Assembly: GCA_012270525.1 (NCBI GenBank)
Contig: JAAXIE010000257.1
Coordinates: 1 to 5,538 of the forward strand
Reading direction: 5' to 3'
Source: Dehalococcoidia bacterium
Lineage (GTDB): Bacteria > Chloroflexota > Dehalococcoidia > UBA3495 > JAAXIE01
DNA: 5,538 nucleotides
In this document: piece after piece, positions 1 to 4,252 of the stretch
Layout of the letters: each line of letters begins with the position of its first letter
Numbering within the stretch: position 1 is the stretch's first letter
Made by a program: the position numbers and the translations under genes
The notes under the pieces: model-generated
What the model was told of the DNA's origin: nothing
The model's input: the letters and a program-made list of their open reading frames with translations, nothing else
Databases searched by the model: none

Positions 1-683
1 CCCTTGAGGTAGGTGACGGGTACGGAGAAGTCAAGCCATGAGGAAGAGTCGGCGCTCCAGGCACCCATGGCGAGGACGACGGTGTCGCAGTGGACTTCTT
101 CTCGCTCGAGCTTGACTCCGGTGACCCGGCTCCCTTCTTTGAGCAGGCCCGTGACACGCCGCTGCATGGACTCAGTGCCTTTGAGTTCGGCGGCGCGGCC
201 CAGGGCCAGAGTGAGGCGATAGCTGTCGAGTTGGGCGAGCTTGGGCTGGTAGGCGGCGCCGAGGACGTTGGGGGTGAGGCGAGGCTCGATCTGGCGGACG
301 TCCTCGGGGCCGATCCACTCGATGGGGGTGTCCTTGGCCTGCCAAGCCATGCCTTCCTTGATCATGTCGATCTCTTCTTCCTCCAGGGCGAGGCGGAGGC
401 CGCCGGGCTCCTGCCAGAGGAGGTCCATTCCGGTCTGCTCTTCGAGTTCGGGTACGGTTTCGACGAACATGCGGTAGCCTTCGAGTCCGAAACGCCAAGG
501 CGCGCCTTGGGGAAACTCGGTGCCGAGCAGGCTGAGAAAGCCGGTGGCGTGGGCCGATGCGCCGCTGCCGATGGCGTCCATGTCCAGCAAGCGCACCCTG
601 GAGCCCTCGCGGGCCAGATAGTAGGCGGTGGCGCATCCAATGATGCCTGCGCCCACCACCACCACGTCGGCTGTGTTCGCCAT
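1..683 (-). CDS. FAD-dependent oxidoreductase, DAO (D-amino-acid/glycine/sarcosine oxidase) family, C-terminus cut off by window
   Basis: The first 227 codons of a flavoenzyme are visible; the rest lies beyond position 1. Residues 6-36 form an N-terminal Rossmann beta-alpha-beta unit: hydrophobic strand VVVV, then GAGIIG (11-16) for the FAD pyrophosphate, then LLDMD (32-36), whose acidic residue should bind the ribose of ADP. GSGASAHATG (39-48) matches the second conserved FAD-contact stretch of the DAO family, and MGAWS close to the visible end resembles the family's later G-x-W-S segment. Members oxidise amines or amino acids to imines, using oxygen or a membrane acceptor; the substrate-binding half is mostly missing, so the substrate cannot be named. 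The ATG at 683 is supported by AGGAGGA (complement of 691-697) seven bases upstream. It is the last visible gene of the leftward cluster, 46 bases after the DNA glycosylase. No signal peptide is seen, so it is probably cytoplasmic. Family assignment is firm; subtype is open. Confidence 0.9.
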   Translation of the reverse strand, partial: MANTADVVVVGAGIIGCATAYYLAREGSRVRLLDMDAIGSGASAHATGFLSLLGTEFPQGAPWRFGLEGYRMFVETVPELEEQTGMDLLWQEPGGLRLALEEEEIDMIKEGMAWQAKDTPIEWIGPEDVRQIEPRLTPNVLGAAYQPKLAQLDSYRLTLALGRAAELKGTESMQRRVTGLLKEGSRVTGVKLEREEVHCDTVVLAMGAWSADSSSWLDFSVPVTYLK

Positions 684-729
684 GGGGACTTCCTCCTAAC
701 TAGTTGCCAGCCAGTCGGCGGCATGTTGC

Positions 730-1263
730 CTAGGCGCTGCGCCAACAGCCGGGTTGATGAGGTGCGGGTATGCGTCCGACGCTTTCCAGGAAGCTGTCGG
801 CGATTTTGGGCCCCATGAACAGGAACCGCTTCCGAAGTTCGCTGCGCAACGCTTGCGGGTCGTCGTCCAAGCCTGCCAGGTAACGGTGAAAGGAGCCGTG
901 ACTGCTGCGTATTTCCTGGAAGCGCCGGGCGTTCTCGATGGAAGCCTCGATCTTGCCCCGGTGTCGCACGATGGAGGAATCGCCGAGGAGACGGGCGACG
1001 TCGGCGGCTCCGAAGGCTGCCACCCGGTCCACCGAAAAACCATGGAAGGCTTCACGGAAGCCCTGCCTCTTGTGAAGAATGGTGCGCCAACTGAGTCCGG
1101 CTTGAAACACTTCCAGCAGCATCCGCTCCAGGTATTCGTCGTCGCTGTTGATGGGCGTTCCCCACTCGTAGTCATGGTACGAGGTCATCAGCGGGTCGCC
1201 TGCGCACCAGTGGCAGCGGGGCCTGTCGTCGGTTGAGGGGCTGGGTGATGCGCTGGTGGTCAA
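730..1263 (-). CDS. tag: DNA-3-methyladenine glycosylase I
   Basis: This 177-residue protein is a base-excision repair glycosylase that removes 3-methyladenine from alkylated DNA (helix-hairpin-helix glycosylase superfamily, TAG type). The Tag signature is complete: C17-H-W-C near the N-terminus, YHDYEWG (29-35), LLEVFQAGLSW (49-59), TILHKRQGFREAF, IVRHRGKI and FMGPKIADSF. Aligned by eye with E. coli Tag, C17, H30, H169 and C173 correspond to its zinc ligands Cys4, His17, His175 and Cys179, including the H-x3-C spacing. E51 corresponds to Glu38 and W59 to Trp46 in the base pocket. Length is close to the usual 185-195; the tail after C173 is only four residues. The start is a TTG whose last two bases are shared with the TGA stop of the upstream small gene (TTGA). 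No good ribosome binding site precedes it and no ATG or GTG is nearby upstream, so translation is probably coupled. M26 is the next ATG, but starting there would lose zinc ligand C17. Confidence 0.93.
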   Translation of the reverse strand: MTTSASPSPSTDDRPRCHWCAGDPLMTSYHDYEWGTPINSDDEYLERMLLEVFQAGLSWRTILHKRQGFREAFHGFSVDRVAAFGAADVARLLGDSSIVRHRGKIEASIENARRFQEIRSSHGSFHRYLAGLDDDPQALRSELRKRFLFMGPKIADSFLESVGRIPAPHQPGCWRSA

Positions 1264-1475
1264 GGCCTGCTGTCTTTCGTTTTGGGCTTGGTGGCACTGG
1301 TCTGCTGCATGAGCTTCCGCACCCGCTTGCTCAGGCCGCGGCGCAAGGCGAGGGCATGATGCAGGCGCGCGCTCTTGCCGCTGACCGTCATACCATAGCG
1401 GGCTTTGCGCCGCTTGGCGGCCCGCTTGTCGCTCTTGGTATTCGAGTCTTCCATGGTGTTGGGCCTGTTATTCAT
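1260..1475 (-). CDS. small, highly basic protein of unknown function
   Basis: I do not recognise this 71-residue protein with confidence. It has 21 Lys/Arg against 4 Asp/Glu, with a dense basic cluster at 17-26 (KRAAKRRKAR), a core YGMTVSGKSARLHHALALRRG (split here as YGM, 27-29, then TVSGKS, then RLHHALALRRG), and a second basic patch RVRK at 51-54. No signal peptide or membrane segment is seen. The charge suggests contact with nucleic acid or the ribosome, which is inference only. The core resembles short basic bacterial proteins with an R-Y-G-M-x-V-x-G-x-S pattern that I recall but cannot verify. It lies 72 bases after the RidA-family gene, and its TGA stop overlaps the TTG start of the DNA glycosylase, which argues that it is a real translated gene. 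No clear Shine-Dalgarno precedes ATG 1475; ATG 1454 (residue 8) is an alternative start with an equally weak site. Confidence 0.62.
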   Translation of the reverse strand: MNNRPNTMEDSNTKSDKRAAKRRKARYGMTVSGKSARLHHALALRRGLSKRVRKLMQQTSATKPKTKDSRP

Positions 1476-1547
1476 GCTTGGAGGGTGCTGGTTCAGGGAG
1501 GGCTATAGCTCAGGGATGTGACGACAGGCGCTGGGGCGGTCCGGTCC

Positions 1548-1934
1548 CTAGAGAACGGCGACGGCTTCTATTTCGATGAGCAGGTCGGGGTGGGCCAAGG
1601 CCCTGACCTCGACCATGGTGCTGGCGGGGTAGCTGTCGGAGCTGAAGTATTCACGACGCACCTCGTGAATCTGGGGGAAGTGGCCCATGTCGGTGATGAA
1701 TGCGGTGACCTTGACCACGTCATCGAAGGTGGCCCCCTCTTCGTCCAGCACCGCCTTGATGTTTTCCATCACCTGCTTGGTCTGGGCCTTGATGTCGCCC
1801 ACGCCCACGATCTCCCGCTGGGCGTTGAAGGCGACCTGGCCCGATACGAATACCATGTTCCCTGCACGAGTTCCATGGCCGAAGACGCCCCTGGTAGGGG
1901 CAAGTTTGGCACTGGTGATAGTGGATTTGGGCAT
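1548..1934 (-). CDS. RidA/YjgF/YER057c/UK114-family protein lacking the deaminase arginine
   Basis: A 128-residue protein of the usual family length. Family landmarks in order: AGNMVFVSGQVAFN (24-37), the helix QTKQVMENIKAVLDEEGATFDDVVKVTAFITDM (positions 51-83, trimeric-fold core), YPASTMVEV (102-110) and HPDLLIEIEAVAV (115-127). RidA proper hydrolyses reactive enamines/imines made by PLP enzymes and needs an arginine (Arg105 in E. coli) in the P-A-R-[ST]-x-V-E-V segment. Here the aligned residue is Ser105. The second acidic strand with E121 and E123 is kept. Loss of this arginine is known for Rid subfamilies (Rid4-Rid7) that do not show the classical imine deaminase activity, so I do not call it ridA. 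The ATG at 1934 is set by AGGAGGA (complement of 1941-1947) six bases upstream. It is 137 bases after the hydrolase gene and 72 before the small basic gene. A DAO-type oxidoreductase in the same cluster suggests a role with an amine-derived intermediate (inference). Confidence 0.93.
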   Translation of the reverse strand: MPKSTITSAKLAPTRGVFGHGTRAGNMVFVSGQVAFNAQREIVGVGDIKAQTKQVMENIKAVLDEEGATFDDVVKVTAFITDMGHFPQIHEVRREYFSSDSYPASTMVEVRALAHPDLLIEIEAVAVL

Positions 1935-2008
1935 TGCACGTCCTCCTGTTAGGTGTCTGGCGTTTGCGTAGCTGGTGGGGTTTGGGCTGCAGGAGCGGTG
2001 GCGTAGCA

Positions 2009-2040
2009 GCGGGCCCCCGGAGCGCGTCCATGGGGCCCGC
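2009..2040 (-). repeat. GC-rich inverted repeat between hydrolase copy 1 and the RidA-family gene
   Basis: GCGGGCCCC (2009-2017) and GGGGCCCGC (2032-2040) form a perfect 9-bp stem with a 14-base loop. It lies in the 137-base gap, about 30 bases after the hydrolase stop codon and 75 before the RidA-family start. No T-run follows on the minus strand, so it is not a standard intrinsic terminator. It may be a transcription attenuator, an mRNA-stabilising 3' structure, or a genome-wide dispersed repeat. No convincing promoter was found between it and the next gene. Confidence 0.5.
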
Positions 2041-2071
2041 CTGCGAGCTTACTCCACGCGTTGTAGGACGC

Positions 2072-2806
2072 CTATCTGGCCCCTGCGGCCACTCTGCCCA
2101 GCGTCTTCTGCAAGAAGGCGACGGTGATGGGCCATGAGGCAATGGCCGAGTTTTCCACGTACCGGTTGGGGTTTGTGTGGTCCATGTAGGCGTGGCCGGT
2201 TTGGGAGTACATGTGGAACTCGTGGGGGATACCGTTGGCCGTCAGTTCAGCGGCAATCTTCAGCATATCCTCGGGCGACGGGTTGGGGTCGTCCTCGCCG
2301 AAGAAGCCCAGCACGGGACACTTGATGTTCTTCAACAGGTCGAAGGGCGTCGGGCCGGGGTCGCTGCCCCAGCGGGTCATGGTGTTGCCACCGTAGAAGG
2401 GCACCGAGGCCTTGAAGTCGTCGGGGTTCTGGCCTGCCATCTGGAAGGCGACACGCCCGCCCATGCAGAACCCGATGATGCCGATGCTGCCGTTGGCCAC
2501 GTTGTTGGCCCGGAGGTATGCCAGGGCGGCGTTGACGTCGGCAACGATATTGGTGTCCTGGAGGCGGCCCAGCTTGGTCATCCCGTCGTCGGTGGAGTTG
2601 GGGTCCTCGCGGTGGTAGAGATCGGGGGCAATGGAGGTGTATCCAGCTTCGGCAGAACGCCGCGTCATGTCCTGGATGAAGTTGTCGACGCCGCCAGCGT
2701 GCTGGATGACGACCATGGCGGGATGGGGGCCTGGGCCGTCGGGCGTGCACACGAAGGCCCGCATGGTCTCCCCGTTGACCTGGAGTTGTTCCCATTGTTC
2801 AGACAT
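2072..2806 (-). CDS. dienelactone-hydrolase-family alpha/beta hydrolase (copy 1)
   Basis: A 244-residue cytoplasmic alpha/beta hydrolase of normal family length (about 235-250), with no signal peptide. The nucleophile elbow is GFCMGG (112-117) with Cys114, as in carboxymethylenebutenolidase rather than serine esterases. The acid is most likely Asp173 in GEDDPNPSPED, and the histidine is His205 in GHAYMD. DLHs hydrolyse dienelactone to maleylacetate in chloroaromatic breakdown, but most members have unknown ester or lactone substrates. VVIQHAGGVDNF (32-43) aligns with the segment carrying Glu36 of the Pseudomonas enzyme, which helps activate the cysteine; a histidine sits there instead, so the substrate may differ. 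LGRLQD (79-84) and YGGNTM (138-143) are shared with copy 2. The ATG at 2806 has AGGAGA (complement of 2814-2819) seven bases upstream. It starts 44 bases after the end of copy 2, and roughly half of the residues match it by eye, which indicates tandem duplication followed by divergence. Confidence 0.92.
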   Translation of the reverse strand: MSEQWEQLQVNGETMRAFVCTPDGPGPHPAMVVIQHAGGVDNFIQDMTRRSAEAGYTSIAPDLYHREDPNSTDDGMTKLGRLQDTNIVADVNAALAYLRANNVANGSIGIIGFCMGGRVAFQMAGQNPDDFKASVPFYGGNTMTRWGSDPGPTPFDLLKNIKCPVLGFFGEDDPNPSPEDMLKIAAELTANGIPHEFHMYSQTGHAYMDHTNPNRYVENSAIASWPITVAFLQKTLGRVAAGAR

Positions 2807-2850
2807 TCAGTTCTCTCCTGCGTTCGGTATGGTGCCTCATGGTGGATGCG

Positions 2851-3579
2851 CTAGTTGTCGGCGGCGACCGGGGCCCTTTGCAAGGTGCGGGCGAAGAAAT
2901 CGAGGGTCCGGGGCCATGACGCGGTATCGCCCTCGGCGTTATAGCGCGGTCCGCGCCGGTTCATGAAGCCGTGGTCGGCGTTGGGGTAGGTGTATATCTC
3001 GTGCTGCTTGCCGTGCTTTCGCATCTCGGCGTCGATCTTGTCCCTGTCGGCCACTGAGGGGTTTGCGTCGATCTCGCCATAGTGACCCAGGACGGGACAC
3101 TGGACGTCGGATATCCGGTCGAAGGGAGTGGGGCCGTCGCCCCATGAAAGCATGGTGTTGCCGCCATAGTAGCTGACGGCGGCCTTCAGACCGGGCATGG
3201 CGGAAGCCATCAGGTAGGCCACACGACCGCCCATGCAGTAGCCCACGATGCCGATGTGATCGCTGTCGATGCCCGGATGAGCCCGGAGGAAATCGATGGT
3301 GGCCTGTACGTCGGCGATGAGATTGGCATCTCGCAGGCGTCCGCGGCGAGTGGGGGCGTCGTCGATGCAATCTGGCGGGTCGCGGTGGTACAGCACTGGG
3401 GCGACACCAGCATACCCTGCCTCTGACATCCGCTGGGTCATTTCCTGGATGAAGTCATCCACGCCACCCTGGTGCTGGATGACTATGACTGCGGGAAAGG
3501 GCCCGTCGCCTTCGGGCACGCTGACGTAGAGCCCCATGTCCTCCCCGTTGACGGTGGTGGATTCCCAGAAGTTGGGCAT
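2851..3579 (-). CDS. dienelactone-hydrolase-family alpha/beta hydrolase (copy 2, promoter-proximal)
   Basis: A 242-residue homologue of the next gene in the cluster and the first gene of the leftward unit. The predicted triad is Cys115 in GYCMGG (113-118), Asp171 in GEIDANPS, and His203 in ADHGFMN. VIVIQHQGGVDDF (31-43) again carries His36 where classical dienelactone hydrolases have the activating glutamate. GRLRDANLIADV (80-91) and YYGGNTMLSWGDG (137-149) are shared with copy 1. The region after the catalytic histidine (RRGPRYNAEGDT) differs from copy 1, so the pair may prefer different substrates. No signal peptide or membrane segment is seen. The ATG at 3579 is preceded five bases upstream by AGGAGG (complement of 3585-3590), and a good promoter lies about 55 bases upstream. 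Precise substrate unknown; an ester- or lactone-hydrolysing role is likely from the family. Confidence 0.92.
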   Translation of the reverse strand: MPNFWESTTVNGEDMGLYVSVPEGDGPFPAVIVIQHQGGVDDFIQEMTQRMSEAGYAGVAPVLYHRDPPDCIDDAPTRRGRLRDANLIADVQATIDFLRAHPGIDSDHIGIVGYCMGGRVAYLMASAMPGLKAAVSYYGGNTMLSWGDGPTPFDRISDVQCPVLGHYGEIDANPSVADRDKIDAEMRKHGKQHEIYTYPNADHGFMNRRGPRYNAEGDTASWPRTLDFFARTLQRAPVAADN

Positions 3580-3633
3580 GTTGGCCTCCTTCGAAATCTG
3601 GTGGACGGATAGGTGGAACTGGTATCTGGCGGC

Positions 3634-3662
3634 ATTCTAGCAAAGGCCGTGTGGGCGGGCAA
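3634..3662 (-). promoter_or_regulatory. sigma70-type promoter for the leftward gene cluster
   Basis: Read on the minus strand, TTGCCC (complement of 3657-3662) is followed after exactly 17 bases by TAGAAT (complement of 3634-3639). The -10 box is one base off consensus and is preceded by TGC, an extended -10. The predicted start is near 3627, giving a leader of about 47 bases before the first hydrolase gene, which fits its AGGAGG site. Seen by eye only. Confidence 0.6.
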
Positions 3663-3741
3663 CCGACGAACCGCGGGTAACCCTCTGGCCCTCTCCTTCA
3701 CCGCTCTTCAGTGCGCCTACGCGCTCCCGCGCTTAGTGGCG

Positions 3742-3770
3742 TTGCAAGAGACCCTCTGCTTGCTTATAAT
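3742..3770 (+). promoter_or_regulatory. sigma70-type promoter for the ferredoxin gene
   Basis: TTGCAA (3742-3747) and a perfect TATAAT (3765-3770) are separated by the ideal 17 bases. Transcription should start around 3776-3778, leaving a leader of about 45 bases. This is the most convincing promoter in the window; the AT-rich box stands out from very GC-rich surroundings. Confidence 0.72.
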
Positions 3771-3771
3771 C

Positions 3772-3787
3772 TCCTGTTGGAACAGGA
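3772..3787. promoter_or_regulatory. operator-like perfect 16-bp palindrome at the ferredoxin transcription start
   Basis: TCCTGTTGGAACAGGA is a perfect inverted repeat with 7-base arms (3772-3778 and 3781-3787) around a central GG. It begins one base after the -10 box and covers the predicted start site, where a bound dimer would block initiation. As RNA the two-base centre makes a poor hairpin, so a DNA-binding site is more likely. I do not recognise the regulator family; a redox or iron sensor would fit the downstream Fe-S genes, but that is inference. Confidence 0.5.
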
Positions 3788-3805
3788 AACCCGCTGTGGG
3801 ATGTT

Positions 3806-3815
3806 GGAAAGGGGG
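3806..3815 (+). promoter_or_regulatory. ribosome binding site of the ferredoxin gene
   Basis: GGAAAGGGGG ends five bases before ATG 3821. It is purine-rich but lacks the AGGAGG core used by most other genes here, so it is a less standard site; it still fixes the start because no other ATG lies near it in frame. Confidence 0.5.
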
Positions 3816-3820
3816 CAGAC

Positions 3821-4093
3821 ATGACGTACATCATCGCGGAGCCCTGCGTAGGAGTTAAGGACGGGGCCTGCACTGACGTATGTCCCGTAGACTGCATCTA
3901 CACCACCGATGACGACCAGCAGTTTTTCATCAACCCCGATGAGTGCATCGACTGCGCCGCCTGCGAGCCGGTATGTCCGGTGACAGCGATATTTGCCGAG
4001 GACGCTGTTCCCGGCGAGTGGGCCAGCTTCACGCCACTGAACTACGACTACTTCAAGAACAAGGACCTCTCGACCCTGAAGACTCACCTGTAG
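3821..4093 (+). CDS. fdxA: 7Fe ferredoxin (3Fe-4S plus 4Fe-4S)
   Basis: A 90-residue soluble electron carrier of the Azotobacter FdI / FdxA type. Cysteines lie at 9, 17, 21, 25, 42, 45, 48 and 52. The first motif is C9-x7-C17-x3-C21-P: the position of FdI Cys11 is Val12 here, so this half should hold a 3Fe-4S cluster (C9, C17, C52). The second, PDECIDCAACEPVCP (39-53), supplies C42, C45 and C48, which with C21 ligate the 4Fe-4S cluster. C25 matches the free cysteine (Cys24) of FdI. The FAEDAVPGEW segment and following aromatic-rich tail (FTPLNYDYF) are typical; the C-terminus is shorter than in FdI (106 residues). The ATG at 3821 follows a purine-rich AAAGGGGG. It sits alone downstream of a strong promoter with an operator-like palindrome at the predicted transcription start, 159 bases ahead of the aconitase gene. 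The redox partner is not evident. The gene symbol is by family type. Confidence 0.95.
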   Translation: MTYIIAEPCVGVKDGACTDVCPVDCIYTTDDDQQFFINPDECIDCAACEPVCPVTAIFAEDAVPGEWASFTPLNYDYFKNKDLSTLKTHL

Positions 4094-4106
4094 GTCTTCC
4101 AACCCC

Positions 4107-4127
4107 GCCCCCTGTATCTGCGGGGGC
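4107..4127 (+). repeat. short GC hairpin just after the ferredoxin stop
   Basis: GCCCCC (4107-4112) and GGGGGC (4122-4127) can form a 6-bp stem with a nine-base loop, 14 bases past the ferredoxin stop codon. It has no T-run. Together with the stronger hairpin at 4146-4179 it may form a composite 3' structure. Short GC stems are common by chance in sequence this GC-rich, so support is weak. Confidence 0.25.
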
Positions 4128-4145
4128 ATGGGAGAGGCCCCGCCA

Positions 4146-4179
4146 GAAACCTTTGAGAGCACCCGCTCTCGAAGGTTTC
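4146..4179 (+). terminator. long hairpin after the ferredoxin gene, terminator-like but without a clear U-tract
   Basis: GAAACCTTTGAGAGC (4146-4160) pairs with GCTCTCGAAGGTTTC (4165-4179) over 15 bp, with one G-U pair and a four-base ACCC loop. It starts 53 bases after the ferredoxin stop and ends 73 bases before the aconitase start. What follows is GCTATGTTATGCTT, only moderately T-rich, so termination may be partial or Rho-assisted. A partial terminator could set the ferredoxin:aconitase transcript ratio (inference). Confidence 0.45.
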
Positions 4180-4237
4180 GCTATGTTATGCTTGGGGCCG
4201 ATATTGAGTACGGCGCATGCAGCCGGCGAAGCAGTTC

Positions 4238-4243
4238 AAGGAG
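4238..4243 (+). promoter_or_regulatory. ribosome binding site deciding the aconitase start
   Basis: AAGGAG lies nine bases before ATG 4253. An in-frame ATG at 4217 would add 12 residues (MQPAKQFKERRV), but it has no comparable site upstream and would place this sequence inside the coding region. The reading frame is closed by a TGA at 4205-4207, so no longer start exists. Confidence 0.6.
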
Positions 4244-4252
4244 AGGCGAGTC

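Noticed and set aside
698..705. Palindrome AACTAGTT upstream of the oxidoreductase
   Set aside because: Eight bases only, lying just upstream of the ribosome binding site; expected by chance and with no promoter context.
90..818. Plus-strand open frame of 242 codons opposite the oxidoreductase gene
   Set aside because: It lies antisense to a clear FAD-enzyme frame with its own ribosome binding site. Its composition (Gly, Val, Asp, Leu, Ala-rich) is typical of the complement of a GC-rich gene, and no family motif is visible.
1498..1514. tRNA-like string AGGGCTATAGCTCAGGG resembling a tRNA 5' end and D-arm
   Set aside because: No closing D-stem, anticodon arm, T-loop GGTTCRA or matching acceptor strand follows within 80 bases, so it is a chance match to the A-box-like sequence.
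1518..1952. Plus-strand open frame of 144 codons opposite the RidA-family gene
   Set aside because: The minus-strand frame has family motifs and a strong AGGAGGA site; the antisense product is Gly/His/Val-rich noise.
2177..2854. Plus-strand open frame of 225 codons opposite hydrolase copy 1
   Set aside because: It is an antisense shadow of a frame with catalytic motifs, has no ribosome binding site of note and no recognisable domain.
4153..4158. TTGAGA as a -35 box for aconitase
   Set aside because: It lies inside the hairpin stem and no -10-like hexamer occurs at 16-19 bases; the nearest candidates (TATGTT, TATGCT) are 23 and 28 bases away.
4217..4252. In-frame upstream ATG that would extend aconitase by 12 residues
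   Set aside because: AAGGAG nine bases before ATG 4253 supports the shorter form, and nothing comparable precedes 4217.
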